Of a stretch of 64,000 nt of DNA, positions 1 to 9,621 are shown in pieces (position 1 is the first letter of the stretch; each line of letters starts with the position of its first letter). A program made the translations under genes and the position numbers. The notes under the pieces were generated by a model. The model was not told the origin of the DNA and searched no databases. It was given only the letters and a program-made list of their open reading frames with translations. This DNA is from Prolixibacteraceae bacterium (lineage in GTDB: Bacteria > Bacteroidota > Bacteroidia > Bacteroidales > Prolixibacteraceae): the NCBI GenBank assembly GCA_019459525.1, contig JAIBEY010000068.1:20355-84354 (forward strand), read 5' to 3'.

Positions 1-738
1 ATTATCCTTCAAGCCCGAACCGGCTCCACCCGAATGCCCGAAAAGGTCATCCTGCCTTTTTATCAGGGGCAATCTATTTTGGATTTACTGCTCGAAAAAG
101 TAAAAAAACTTGGAATTCCTTCGGTGCTGGCAACTACCGTTAATCCATCTGATGACCGAATTTGTGCTTTGGCCGAAAAACATGCTGTTCCGGTTTTCAG
201 GGGGTCGGAAAACGATGTGCTCGACCGTTTTATTCAGGCTGCCCAACAAATGGGATTCAGCAAAATAATCCGGGTTTGTGCCGATAACCCGTTTTTGGAT
301 TTGGCCGGAATGCAACGATTAATTACCGAATTTAACCAATCGGATGCCGATTACCTGAGTTTTCAACTCGCCGAAGGCAAACCGTCTATCCTCACTCATT
401 TTGGTTTCTGGACCGAAGCTGTCCGGCTCGAAGCACTTGAAAAAGCTCAGAAACTGACCAACGAAAAGTTGTACCACGAGCATGTTACCAATTTTGTTTA
501 TGGCAATCCGGAACTGTTTAAGGTTCAATTCATTCAGGCCGATACGCTGGTATTCTCGCGCACTGATATCCGGATGACACTGGATACCTCGGAGGATTTT
601 GAAATACAGCAAAAAATATTTGAAGCAATCAGCAAGGAAAACCCTAATTTTGCAGTTCCCGAAATCGTTGGCTGGCTCGACCAACATCCGGAAATTCTGG
701 AAGCCATGAAAAAGGAGATTGAAAAAAATCAAAAATAA
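1..738 (+). CDS. Cytidylyltransferase (SpsF / CMP-KDO synthetase homologue), 5' end outside window
   Basis: The reading frame is open from base 1, and the first codons give the nucleotide-binding start IILQARTGSTRMPEK, the usual opening of CMP-sugar synthetases. The ATG at 34 is therefore internal and the true start lies just upstream of the window. The family transfers CMP from CTP to the anomeric carbon of a 2-keto-3-deoxy sugar acid. About 246 residues are visible, close to the full length expected for COG1861-type proteins. It is followed at 82 bp by a NeuB-type synthase and then by a HAD phosphatase, so it probably activates the nonulosonate those two make. Which sugar acid it accepts cannot be told from sequence. 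Confidence 0.85.
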   Translation: MILQARTGSTRMPEKVILPFYQGQSILDLLLEKVKKLGIPSVLATTVNPSDDRICALAEKHAVPVFRGSENDVLDRFIQAAQQMGFSKIIRVCADNPFLDLAGMQRLITEFNQSDADYLSFQLAEGKPSILTHFGFWTEAVRLEALEKAQKLTNEKLYHEHVTNFVYGNPELFKVQFIQADTLVFSRTDIRMTLDTSEDFEIQQKIFEAISKENPNFAVPEIVGWLDQHPEILEAMKKEIEKNQK

Positions 739-820
739 GACGAGCCAATACCACGGGAGTCGTTGTATTTGCAAAACATCAAATCGTAAATTGGAAACAA
801 AACAATCCTAAATACCTGAA

Positions 821-1864
821 ATGTCAAAATCAACCTATATTATCGGTGAAATCGGGCAGAACCACAATGGCGAAGTTGAGATTGCCAAGAAACTGATCGA
901 TGTGATTACCGAGCCAGTTATCGATCATCTTTTCGGGCAGAAACTGATGCCGATGAACGCAGTGAAAATGACCCGCCGCGACCTGAACGAGGAACTTTCG
1001 GCTTCTGAAATGCACCGCCCGTATGAAAACCCCCACTCATTCGGAAAAACATACGGCGAACACCGAGCATTTCTGGAACTGAATGACGAAGAGCATTTGG
1101 AGGTTTACCGCTATGCCAAATCAAAAGGGCTCGAATTTGTTGAAACCCTTTGCGCCAAAGGCTGCCTTTCGATGTTGCGCCTGTTCACACCCGACCGTCT
1201 GAAAGTAGCCTCGCGCGACCTGACGAACCTTCCGTTACTGGAAGCAATGGCCGAAACCCGGATTCCGATCATTCTCTCAACCGGGATGACCGGCAAAAAA
1301 GAGCTGGACGATTCGCTCGAAATTATCAGCAAATACCATTCGAACATCAGTATTTTGCATTGTTTGTCGCAGTACCCGTCAGAATATCAAAACATCAATT
1401 TGCTGAGCATCACTTATCTGAAAGAACAATATCCGCAATACACCATTGGCTATTCCGATCATTCCATAGGGATTCTGATGCCAGCCGTTGCCGTTGGAAT
1501 GGGTGCCGAAATCATTGAAAAACACATTACACTCGACCGGAACATGAAAGGCACCGACCATCGCGGATCGCTTGAGCCTGAAGGAATCTGGCGGATGATG
1601 CGCGACATCAGGAATACCGAATATGCTATCGGGCAATATGGTATCTTTGTCAACGAAAAAGTTGAAGCAACACGTGTCAAGTTGGAACGTTCCATTGCCA
1701 GCCTGCGTAGTATTGCCGTTGGCGAGGTAATTACCGAAAAAGACCTGCATATGCTCAGCCCCGGAAATGGTTTTAAATGGGCCGAAAGAGCTAAAATCGT
1801 CGGACAAAAAGCATTGGTTGCTATTCCGGCAAACGAAATTATATATCCTGAAATGATCGGATAA
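821..1864 (+). CDS. neuB: N-acetylneuraminate/Kdn synthase family protein (NeuB)
   Basis: A 347-residue NeuB-family enzyme that condenses phosphoenolpyruvate with an aldose (ManNAc, a ManNAc-like sugar, or a hexose 6-phosphate) to a nine-carbon acid. Visible hallmarks are the N-terminal GEIGQNHNGE motif, the barrel segment AVKMTRRDLN, the KHITLDR metal/phosphate motif near residue 235, and a C-terminal SAF (antifreeze-like) domain from about residue 285. The phosphatase immediately downstream suggests that the product is a 9-phosphate, as in the Kdn or mammalian sialic acid routes, rather than free Neu5Ac; that is inference. No signal peptide, so cytoplasmic. Confidence 0.9.
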   Translation: MSKSTYIIGEIGQNHNGEVEIAKKLIDVITEPVIDHLFGQKLMPMNAVKMTRRDLNEELSASEMHRPYENPHSFGKTYGEHRAFLELNDEEHLEVYRYAKSKGLEFVETLCAKGCLSMLRLFTPDRLKVASRDLTNLPLLEAMAETRIPIILSTGMTGKKELDDSLEIISKYHSNISILHCLSQYPSEYQNINLLSITYLKEQYPQYTIGYSDHSIGILMPAVAVGMGAEIIEKHITLDRNMKGTDHRGSLEPEGIWRMMRDIRNTEYAIGQYGIFVNEKVEATRVKLERSIASLRSIAVGEVITEKDLHMLSPGNGFKWAERAKIVGQKALVAIPANEIIYPEMIG

Positions 1865-1893
1865 TTGAATCACAAAACACAAATTAAAAGTAG

Positions 1894-2415
<522 letters not shown>

Positions 2416-2437
2416 GAATCTCCATACCAAACATTTC

Positions 2438-2479
2438 ATTCAGGGCTCCTCTCCAAAAGTGGGGCCCTGAATTTCTTTT
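2438..2479 (+). terminator. Intrinsic terminator after nonulosonate genes
   Basis: A 12-bp stem (2438-2449 with 2461-2472, one G:T-type mismatch) and an 11-nt loop, followed by TTCTTTT. It sits 22 bp after the phosphatase stop and ends the first transcription unit. Confidence 0.8.
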
Positions 2480-2692
2480 AAACCCGTCATTCACCGGCTA
2501 AAAATGCCTTTTCACAGGTTTTATTTACGTCGTCTTCCTTAAAGAGACTTCCTTTGTGGCGCCATTAAAAAACAATTAATTCAAGCGAACGTTAGTAATT
2601 GCCTTTCCACCGACTGCAACTTATCCAAAAGATTTTGGTCAGTATGGATCAGTGTTCGTATTAAAAAAGTTCAGAAAACAGAAAACAAAACA

Positions 2693-5038
2693 ATGAAACA
2701 ACTAATTATTCTTATTCTTTTACTCGGGCTGTCCTTTCCCGGACTGGCGGGTATGGTAACCCTGAGCGGTTACCTGAAAGACAAGTCGAACGGCGAAGCC
2801 CTGATTGGCGCCACGATTTACATTCCGGACTTAAAAACCGGTGTAATTACCAATCCCTACGGATTTTATTCCATATCGGTACCCGAAGGGACGTATTCCG
2901 TCACGTATTCGTATATCGGTTACCAAAGCCAGTCGCCTCTGGTCAACCTAAAAGAAAACAAGCAACTCAACATGATGCTTGAAGAAGATTCGAAACAGAT
3001 TGATGAAGTAGTGGTTACCGGCGAGAAGAAAAACCGGAACGTGGAAAGTCTCCAGATGAGTATGGAAAAAGTTCAGGTGAAAATGATCAGGAAACTGCCC
3101 TCGTTTATGGGCGAGGTCGATATCATCAAAAGCATCACACTGCTGCCCGGCATCCAGAATGGCGGCGAAGGCAGCTCGGGGTTGTATGTGCGGGGCGGTG
3201 GCCCCGACGAAAACCTGATGATCCTGGACGAGGCACCGGTTTATAACGCCTCGCATTTGCTGGGTTTCTTCTCAGTATTTAATTCCGACGCGATTAAAGA
3301 CGTGCAGGTATATAAAGGTGGTATTCCGGCGGAATATGGTGGAAAAGCCTCATCGGTAATTGATATCCGCATGAAAGACGGAAACTCGCAACAGTTGGGT
3401 ATGAGTGGCGGTATCGGCAATATTTCGAGCCGGTTGACGGTTGAAGGCCCCATTATTAAGGATAAATGGAGTTTCATCGTTTCAGGCCGCCGCACTTATG
3501 CCGATTACCTGGGTAAACTAATGGGACTGGAAGAGTTGAAAGACAACCAACTGTATTTTTACGACCTGAACCTGAAAACCAATGTTGAGATTAATGATAA
3601 AAACCGGATCTACCTTTCGGCTTATACCGGGGATGATTATTTCAAAGCTGGCGAATCGATTTACATGCGTTGGGGAAACCTCACTTCCACTGTGCGGTGG
3701 AATCACCTCTTCAGTAATAAATTATTCTCCAATACCTCGTTTATTTTCTCCAGATACAATTACAACCTGGGCGTTCCCGGAAATGCGGCTGATCAGTTCG
3801 ACTGGACTTCACAGATTTCGGATTACAATTTCAAGGAAGATTTTTCGTGGTACCTGAACTCTAAAAACAAATTAACTCTCGGCGTTAACCTGATTTATCA
3901 TCATTTTGAACCGGGAGAGGTTGATGCCAACGAAGGTTCTTATTTTACCGACCTGAAACTGACGAATTACAACGCCATTGACAACTCGTTGTATGTCTCG
4001 AATGAGCAAAGCATCGGCCCAAAATTAACCCTGAGATATGGATTGCGCTACTCCTATTTTCAGCAAATCGGGAAAGGAAAAGTACGCGAATACCAAAATC
4101 CGGAGCAACCCAATGATGATGAAGTTACTGATGTGAAAGAATATGGCCCGGGAGAACTGATTCCACCACCTTACCACAATCTGGAGCCACGGTTGGCTGT
4201 GAAATACATGCTGACACCCGAAAGCTCCATTAAAGCATCGTACAACCGAATGGCGCAAAACCTTCACCTGATTTCGAATACCAACTCTCCCACACCGCTC
4301 GACATCTGGCTTCCAAGCAACAGCTACATCAAACCGCTGATAGCCAATCAGGTTGGATTGGGTTATTTCCGGAATTTCAAGGATAACATGTTTGAAACTT
4401 CGGCGGAAGTCTATTATAAAAAGATGGACAACGTGATTGATTACATTGATGGTGCAGAATTGTTCCTGAATGAAGACCTCGAAACCGAGTTGCTACGCGG
4501 GAAAGGTTATGCCTACGGATTGGAATTGTACGCCAAAAAGCAAGCAGGCAGGCTGACGGGCTGGCTAAGTTACACCTTGTCGAAATCGATGCGCGAAATT
4601 CCGGGCATTAACGAGGGAGAAGCTTACCCATCGAGTTACGACCGCACCCACAATGTTTCGTTTGTGGCCAATTACGAACTGAGCAAACGCTGGAGCCTAT
4701 CATCCACCTGGGTGTTTTCTACCGGAAACCCGACTTCTTACCCCATTGCCAAATACGACGTTCAGGGTAATACCTTTTATTACTATTCGGCGCGTAACAG
4801 CGACCGTATTCCTGACTATCACCGTCTCGACTTTTCGGCTACTTACGACTTTAAGAAAAACGACCGGAAAAAGGTAAAACAGTCGCTCAACTTCTCGGTT
4901 TACAATGTTTATGCCCGAAGGAATGCCTATTCGGTCACCTTCCGTCAGAACGAGGACAACCCCAATGTTTCGGAAGCCACCCGTTTATCTATCATCGGCA
5001 GTATGATTCCGTCTATCACTTACAATTTTAACTTTTAA
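2693..5038 (+). CDS. TonB-dependent outer-membrane receptor
   Basis: A 781-residue receptor with a signal peptide (about residues 1-19), a carboxypeptidase-regulatory-like beta-sandwich (about 22-110), a plug domain (about 125-230, including the LYVRGGGPDENLMILD stretch) and a C-terminal beta-barrel ending in Phe, as needed for BAM insertion. The ligand is unknown. There is no SusD-like partner. The next gene, 12 bp away, is a DUF4249 lipoprotein, a pairing common in Bacteroidota and often thought to serve uptake of something other than polysaccharide. I saw no convincing TAnnTTTG-type promoter in the roughly 200 bp upstream. Confidence 0.9.
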   Translation: MKQLIILILLLGLSFPGLAGMVTLSGYLKDKSNGEALIGATIYIPDLKTGVITNPYGFYSISVPEGTYSVTYSYIGYQSQSPLVNLKENKQLNMMLEEDSKQIDEVVVTGEKKNRNVESLQMSMEKVQVKMIRKLPSFMGEVDIIKSITLLPGIQNGGEGSSGLYVRGGGPDENLMILDEAPVYNASHLLGFFSVFNSDAIKDVQVYKGGIPAEYGGKASSVIDIRMKDGNSQQLGMSGGIGNISSRLTVEGPIIKDKWSFIVSGRRTYADYLGKLMGLEELKDNQLYFYDLNLKTNVEINDKNRIYLSAYTGDDYFKAGESIYMRWGNLTSTVRWNHLFSNKLFSNTSFIFSRYNYNLGVPGNAADQFDWTSQISDYNFKEDFSWYLNSKNKLTLGVNLIYHHFEPGEVDANEGSYFTDLKLTNYNAIDNSLYVSNEQSIGPKLTLRYGLRYSYFQQIGKGKVREYQNPEQPNDDEVTDVKEYGPGELIPPPYHNLEPRLAVKYMLTPESSIKASYNRMAQNLHLISNTNSPTPLDIWLPSNSYIKPLIANQVGLGYFRNFKDNMFETSAEVYYKKMDNVIDYIDGAELFLNEDLETELLRGKGYAYGLELYAKKQAGRLTGWLSYTLSKSMREIPGINEGEAYPSSYDRTHNVSFVANYELSKRWSLSSTWVFSTGNPTSYPIAKYDVQGNTFYYYSARNSDRIPDYHRLDFSATYDFKKNDRKKVKQSLNFSVYNVYARRNAYSVTFRQNEDNPNVSEATRLSIIGSMIPSITYNFNF

Positions 5039-5050
5039 AATCCGACAATC

Positions 5051-6007
5051 ATGAAAAAATATTTGCACACTATAGAAAACTCCCTTCGCTACGCTACGCT
5101 ACTCAGGGAGCGGCACTTCGGACTTCGGACTTTTGCTGTCTTCCTGATTTCGTTTGTTCTTTTAACCTCCTGCGAAGATGTTATTGACGTGAAGCTGAAC
5201 GACGAAAGCCTGAATCTGCTTGGTGTGGAGGCCAGCATAACGACTCAGGACGAGCCAACTGTATTTTTGTATAAAACGCTGAAGGTGAATCAGGATGAAA
5301 CTTATCCCGGAATCAGTGGCGCAGTAGTAACTGTTTCAGACAACGCAAGTCCGGCCAATTCGGTTACCCTGGTTGAAGATCAGCAAAAAAAAGGATTTTA
5401 TCGGGTTCCTGAAAACGCCGATTATTTTGGAGTTGCCGGCCGCGAATATACGTTGACCATCCTGTCGGAAGGCAAAACCTTAACAGCCAAAGACAAGCTG
5501 ACAAAGGTTGAACCGATTGACTCGATTCAGATTTTTCCGTCGCTGCGCGGAGATAAGCTCTTTCTGGGCGTATTTTCGTATGGGCAAGAACCTCAGGGGT
5601 TGGGTAATTTCTACAAATGGGATGTCTATGTGAACGATACACTCATCCATGAGGCTGACCGTTTAGCTATTGCCAGCGACGAATTTGTAGATGGCAATTA
5701 TATTTCGAAACTTGAGATCTACACTGATTTTCATGATACGAACAAACCGGAAGAACGGATGCTCAACCTGAATGATACCATCACGGTAAAGCAGACTTCA
5801 ATCTCAGAATTTGCCTATAAGTTTTATTTGCAGATGATTAATCAGAGCAGTACCGGTTCGCTGTTCAGTGTTCCAACAGCCAACATAAAAAGCAATTTTA
5901 CCTCAACCGATGGGAAGCCAGTTTTAGGACTCTTTGTAGCCAAAGACGTTTCTGTTTCGAATGATGTAGTGATTGATCAAACAATTGAAGATCAATTGAA
6001 AAAGTAA
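5051..6007 (+). CDS. DUF4249-family lipoprotein, partner of the upstream TonB receptor
   Basis: A 318-residue protein with a lipoprotein signal ending LLTSC (Cys41), followed by the typical DUF4249 start EDVIDVKLND. It is predicted to be an outer-membrane-anchored accessory of the TonB-dependent receptor encoded 12 bp upstream. The signal peptide is abnormally long: a hairpin repeat plus a short direct repeat inserted in frame codes for about residues 10-26, between a basic start (MKKYL) and the hydrophobic core (FAVFLISFVLL). An internal start after the insert is conceivable, but no ATG is available before the hydrophobic core. Substrate unknown. Confidence 0.85.
   Translation: MKKYLHTIENSLRYATLLRERHFGLRTFAVFLISFVLLTSCEDVIDVKLNDESLNLLGVEASITTQDEPTVFLYKTLKVNQDETYPGISGAVVTVSDNASPANSVTLVEDQQKKGFYRVPENADYFGVAGREYTLTILSEGKTLTAKDKLTKVEPIDSIQIFPSLRGDKLFLGVFSYGQEPQGLGNFYKWDVYVNDTLIHEADRLAIASDEFVDGNYISKLEIYTDFHDTNKPEERMLNLNDTITVKQTSISEFAYKFYLQMINQSSTGSLFSVPTANIKSNFTSTDGKPVLGLFVAKDVSVSNDVVIDQTIEDQLKK
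5080..5110. repeat. Palindromic repeat inside the DUF4249 signal-peptide coding region
   Basis: CTCCCT (5080-5085) and AGGGAG (5105-5110) frame a loop made of repeated CTACG units. A further CTTCGGA direct repeat follows to about 5130. The whole block stays in frame and adds charged residues ahead of the hydrophobic core. Confidence 0.6.
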
Positions 6008-6031
6008 AACTATTCCTTTGATCCTGTTAAA

Positions 6032-6066
6032 CTAAAAAGCGGAAATTTTCATTTCCGCTTTTTAGT
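6032..6066 (+). terminator. Intrinsic terminator after DUF4249 gene
   Basis: A perfect 14-bp inverted repeat (6032-6045 and 6052-6065) with a 6-nt loop. The stem carries A and T runs on either side, so it could act in both directions. It lies 24 bp after the DUF4249 stop codon. Confidence 0.85.
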
Positions 6067-6071
6067 TTTGT

Positions 6072-6100
6072 GGGCTGTACTGGATTCGAACCAAATGGCC
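6072..6100 (-). other. Possible tRNA 3'-end fragment (attachment-site remnant)
   Basis: On the minus strand this reads a T-arm-like GGTTCGAATCC followed by an acceptor-like CAGCCC and discriminator. No anticodon arm or 5' half is present, so it is not a working tRNA. Such 3' ends are the usual att sites of integrative elements. The AT-rich accessory stretch begins directly after it. The T-stem pairs imperfectly, so this is a tentative call. Confidence 0.35.
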
Positions 6101-6637
6101 TAAACCGCTAAATATCACCTATCTAAAATTCTCCAACTCAAGCAACTCACGGAATTACTCATCAGCAAAAAAATGACACTTAAATCACTGATTATTAATT
6201 TAATACAAAAATTCTAAATTACTTCCATTTTTTAGCTTTTTTTATCACCTTTTGCAGATAATCTGCCCATCCAAATACAAAAACTCAAACGACTTTTTGT
6301 ATGAAAGTACAATTATACAAACGACTTTTCAGTTGATGTCACTATTTCGTTTTGAGCGAATAGAATACCATCTGTTTAAGTCTTCTTGGAATTTTAAAGC
6401 TAAAGAAATACGTTTCTAATTCATTCATTAACAATATTATCGCAGAATAAAATAGTAATCGCACAACACAATAAAATAGTAAATGCACGACATTTATAAT
6501 ATATTACAATGTCTCTAATAATAGTAAAGTATAATCGAACAAACTACCTGGGGATAGGCCTGATTGACAATTGATCAAAAAACATGTTGGCTGGTTCCTG
6601 CAATTTTCCGTTCAACATGAGTTAATAGTTGATCTTC
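6101..6637. other. AT-rich stretch without a recognisable gene
   Basis: About 540 bp with no supported ORF. It holds two copies of CAAACGACTTTT (6286-6297 and 6318-6329) and a two-copy imperfect tandem repeat (6446-6493). Base composition is clearly more AT-rich than the genes on either side. It looks like an old insertion scar or decayed sequence between the tRNA-like fragment and the IS element. Confidence 0.5.
6446..6493. repeat. Imperfect 24-bp tandem repeat, two copies
   Basis: Units at 6446-6469 and 6470-6493 share AATAAAATAGTAA and a GCAC core, with a few mismatches. No function is apparent. Confidence 0.5.
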
Positions 6638-6651
6638 TAATGATTACATGA
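6638..6651. repeat. Left copy of 14-bp direct repeat flanking the IS element
   Basis: TAATGATTACATGA occurs here and again at 7959-7972, bracketing the transposase gene. This fits a target-site duplication of the length made by IS4-family elements. Confidence 0.75.
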
Positions 6652-7958
6652 CACTAGTGGGCACTTAAAACCCACTGATTGTTAGTTGTTTATAATTTAG
6701 TTCTTTGACATTCTTGTAATCGCATTTTGTAAGTATTTCTCTTACAGGCGTTTTGTCGAGTAGAGAGATGCTGAGAATCTGTAGTATTTCGTAGATTGAG
6801 CGATCAACTTTCAATTTGTTACCGACAATGGCAACCAGACAGTAAGCAATGATCGCACAATAAATTTGGACCTTGACAGCATTCATGGTTGTTCCCCAAA
6901 AGGATTTTATCCGCAAGTGCTGTTTCATCCATTTGAATAACAGCTCAACCTCCCAACGTTTCTTGTACAACATGGCAATTTCTTCAGCTTTCAGATCCAT
7001 ATTATTGGTTATGAAGATGAAGGTTCGATCCCGATTTTGATCGTAATATTTGATCCTGCGCAGCTTTCCCGGATAATCTTTTCTGGAATAGCATGTTTCC
7101 AGCCGACCAATTTGATCATAAAGGACTCCTGTTGTTTTGTCAACTGCACTGGAATACATTCGTTTAAATCGCATGTTGTCTTTAGCTCTTGTGACAAAAA
7201 ACGATCCTTTTAAGTGCAATCTGTACAGTCGTTTGAAATCGATGTATCCTTTGTCAACAATGTAAAAACTCCCTGTTTCATAAGGGATAAGATCCAAAAT
7301 ATTGACATCGTGAACACTGGCAGTTGTGATGTGCAAAAAGCTTGGAATGGAGGTCTTCACATCGTAAAGGGTATGAAGTTTAATTCCTCCTTTATGCTTT
7401 CTGAATTCAGCCCACCAGAAGACACTTAAACACAGGTCTATCGTTGTGGAATCCAAAGCATAAATATTGCCATCAACACCGATCTCGAAATCGTCTTTAT
7501 AACAGCTTCTTCTGGCTTCTTCGATCAAGACGTAGGCAAACTCTTCAAAGATCTTATAACTACGTTTTTCGTTTGCCTTGCCCAGGTTTCTGCGGGTGAC
7601 GGTCGAACCCAGACCCAGATGATAATACTTGGATCCGTGAGCTTCAAGGCTCAACATTAAATCACGCATACTGTCTCTGGAAGTGAGTTGTCCGAAAACC
7701 ATGCAGAGCATTTGGTTCCAGCATGTGAAATGTCTGACATACTTGTTACCCTGATGGTTTTCAACTATTCGATCAAAAATCCTGCGAGGTAAAAAATCTG
7801 TAAGTTGTGCGAAGATGTATTTGCCTTGATTCATGAGATTGGTGCTTTTGTTAAAGCTAAAAACCAATCATCAATTCAAATCGTCACGCTACAAAAAAAC
7901 GCTACAATTGCGATGAATAAAGAATTTCAAAGAACATTATTTAATTTTTAGTACCCAT
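6652..7958 (-). mobile_element. IS4-family insertion sequence, about 1.3 kb
   Basis: A single transposase gene fills the element. Imperfect terminal inverted repeats are visible: 6657-6670 on the left against 7945-7958 on the right (11 of 14 matches when one is reverse-complemented). The transposase stop codon lies inside the left repeat. A 14-bp direct repeat flanks the element, abutting the right end and 5 bp from the left inverted repeat. The ORF is intact and the duplication is exact, so the insertion is probably recent. Confidence 0.8.
6665..7867 (-). CDS. IS4-family DDE transposase
   Basis: A 400-residue transposase with an N-terminal DUF4372-like region followed by the RNase H-fold DDE domain. 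The first Asp is in ALDSTTID (about residue 140), the second in VDKGYID (about residue 207), and the Glu lies in the YREK-type signature YKKRWEVELLFKWMKQ (about residue 310). The ORF shows no frameshift, so the enzyme is probably active. It moves the enclosing element by cut-and-paste in the same way as other IS4 members. Confidence 0.9.
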   Translation of the reverse strand: MVFSFNKSTNLMNQGKYIFAQLTDFLPRRIFDRIVENHQGNKYVRHFTCWNQMLCMVFGQLTSRDSMRDLMLSLEAHGSKYYHLGLGSTVTRRNLGKANEKRSYKIFEEFAYVLIEEARRSCYKDDFEIGVDGNIYALDSTTIDLCLSVFWWAEFRKHKGGIKLHTLYDVKTSIPSFLHITTASVHDVNILDLIPYETGSFYIVDKGYIDFKRLYRLHLKGSFFVTRAKDNMRFKRMYSSAVDKTTGVLYDQIGRLETCYSRKDYPGKLRRIKYYDQNRDRTFIFITNNMDLKAEEIAMLYKKRWEVELLFKWMKQHLRIKSFWGTTMNAVKVQIYCAIIAYCLVAIVGNKLKVDRSIYEILQILSISLLDKTPVREILTKCDYKNVKELNYKQLTISGF

Positions 7959-7972
7959 TAATGATTACATGA
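7959..7972. repeat. Right copy of 14-bp direct repeat flanking the IS element
   Basis: Identical to 6638-6651 and directly abutting the right end of the element. Confidence 0.75.
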
Positions 7973-8001
7973 TTTGATTTTAGGTTGAGCGGCATTCGCT
8001 G

Positions 8002-9009
8002 TTATTCAATGATTTGCCAGGCCAACTGGTTTATTTTTGAGATATAGTTTTTTATGGCCTCAAGCATCTCCTCAAAACTTGGAGAATCAGCATAAATCAT
8101 TTGTTCCTGCATGATTGAATAATCTCTTTTCCAGACATCCTGCAAATTGGTCGGGGGAATTGGATTAATTGTTCCTGGATTATGCAGCCTATAGTCAACA
8201 CCTCCAAGTTTTGTGAAAGATAGACGATGTTTGACAATCTCAACATAAAGTTCCTGGTTGGACAGAACCTTGTCTGCAAATGGAGATGTCGCTAATTTGT
8301 AGATATCAAAAAGATGACGGCTCATTCGGTCAACCCTGACCTTTTTTTCCGGACGCTGAAACTCTTCGTGTAAGAGGAATATTTTTTCCAAAAGGGTTCG
8401 CTCGGGATCAACAGTCGGAACATGAATTGGTTGCCCGGCAAATGAGGTATCGGGATAACTTTCATCCAAAAATGAATTGAAAGTACGAATTGAAAACGGC
8501 TCAATCAGTGACCGGCATCCCAATTCTATCTGAACTCTTGGTCTTAAGTAGCCAGGCGATTCGATTACATTGGGGTAATTAACAAGTATGATTATCGGAT
8601 CCTGATCACTCGTCGTTATTTCTTCCAATTCAAGTTTAACCTCCACTCCTTTTTCCTTAAACCGGAAACTTAGTTCCGGATAAAGCTGTTCTGTAATGTA
8701 AGTATTTGCTTTCTTCCGAAGATTTGTCCGCTGCTTTTTTCCCAGGTCACCTTCAAAACCATAGAATCTGCGATCAACGGCCAAATCAATATCTTCTGAG
8801 AACCGTTCAATCAGGCCCCAGGCTTTGCTCAGTGATGTACCGCCTTTAAACACCATGTGTTTTCCGATTTCCATTTCAAAAAGAATAGCAAGGGTTTGTA
8901 TTACCCACCAGTCCTTTTCGACAGCATAAGCAGGCAGGTTTGTTCTTTCACCGGCATCCCGGAGAATTTCGGCTTTAGCCTCATCGGGTATATTGTAGAA
9001 TTTATGCAT
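8002..9009 (-). CDS. AbiEii/AbiGii-type nucleotidyltransferase toxin
   Basis: A 335-residue protein of the AbiEii family, the toxin of type IV toxin-antitoxin systems, which act as NTP transferases and can abort phage infection. The nucleotidyltransferase signature is clear: GGTSLSK at residues 56-62 followed by SEDIDLAV at 71-78, giving the two metal-binding Asp residues 73 and 75. The start overlaps the end of the antitoxin gene by 8 bp, which implies translational coupling. It stands beside an IS element in an AT-rich accessory stretch, as expected of a mobile defence module. Confidence 0.88.
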   Translation of the reverse strand: MHKFYNIPDEAKAEILRDAGERTNLPAYAVEKDWWVIQTLAILFEMEIGKHMVFKGGTSLSKAWGLIERFSEDIDLAVDRRFYGFEGDLGKKQRTNLRKKANTYITEQLYPELSFRFKEKGVEVKLELEEITTSDQDPIIILVNYPNVIESPGYLRPRVQIELGCRSLIEPFSIRTFNSFLDESYPDTSFAGQPIHVPTVDPERTLLEKIFLLHEEFQRPEKKVRVDRMSRHLFDIYKLATSPFADKVLSNQELYVEIVKHRLSFTKLGGVDYRLHNPGTINPIPPTNLQDVWKRDYSIMQEQMIYADSPSFEEMLEAIKNYISKINQLAWQIIE

Positions 9010-9601
9010 TGATTGCTTCTTTCATAATTTGTTTGATCCATTCCGGTGCCAGCTTAATGTCATGTTTTAAGAGCTGCTGGTCCTCCTCTTTTAATAGTTT
9101 AATGATTTGCTTTAATTCCGTTTGGCTTGCCTTATCCTTACCAATTTCTCGCAATGCCTGAATCACCAAAGAACTAATTTTACCTTTAGCCATCAGGTTT
9201 TTAGGTGTAGTCCTTTTCAGTTTTATGGTTCTTTTGCCGACTTTTATAGTACGTGCTGCCCCGTCTGTTAAAAAGACCAGCTTTAATGGAATCTGTGTGC
9301 TTAAACCCAATGCATGTAATGCATATACACCTGTTGGAACAATTCTTATTTTATCTCTTTTAGCAATACCTTCAGCAACTTCCTCTGCGGTGGGCATAAC
9401 TTCTCCTATATATGAACTTTCTTTTGGTCGTACATATATTCCATGAGCGACTCTTCTTATGCTTCCTTTGTTTTCTAATCGCTGTAAAGCTTTGCGTATA
9501 GCTTCTGATGAACCAGTATATTCAAAATCTTCAGGAAAAAATAAAGTTCCTCTTGGTTTAGCTAATACTAATCTTTCTATTTGTTCTTCAATGCTTTGCA
9601 T
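9002..9601 (-). CDS. AbiEi-type antitoxin / DUF6088 winged-helix regulator
   Basis: A 199-residue protein. An N-terminal winged-helix region (about residues 15-60, with EAIRKALQRLENKGSIRRV and HGIYVRP) is typical of AbiEi/DUF6088 antitoxins, which neutralise the AbiEii toxin without binding it and repress their own promoter. The rest forms the AbiEi C-terminal domain. It is the first gene of the pair. The start at 9601 lies 20 bp from a perfect palindrome (9622-9650), a good operator candidate for autoregulation. Confidence 0.85.
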   Translation of the reverse strand: MQSIEEQIERLVLAKPRGTLFFPEDFEYTGSSEAIRKALQRLENKGSIRRVAHGIYVRPKESSYIGEVMPTAEEVAEGIAKRDKIRIVPTGVYALHALGLSTQIPLKLVFLTDGAARTIKVGKRTIKLKRTTPKNLMAKGKISSLVIQALREIGKDKASQTELKQIIKLLKEEDQQLLKHDIKLAPEWIKQIMKEAINA

Positions 9602-9621
9602 CTTTGTACTACAAATTGTTT

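Noticed and set aside
6072..6100. A functional tRNA gene
   Set aside because: Only a T-arm and acceptor-like end are visible; there is no anticodon or D-arm in the flanking sequence.
6286..6329. Two CAAACGACTTTT repeats considered as a CRISPR-like or iteron array
   Set aside because: Only two copies with a 20-bp spacer, no cas or replication gene nearby.
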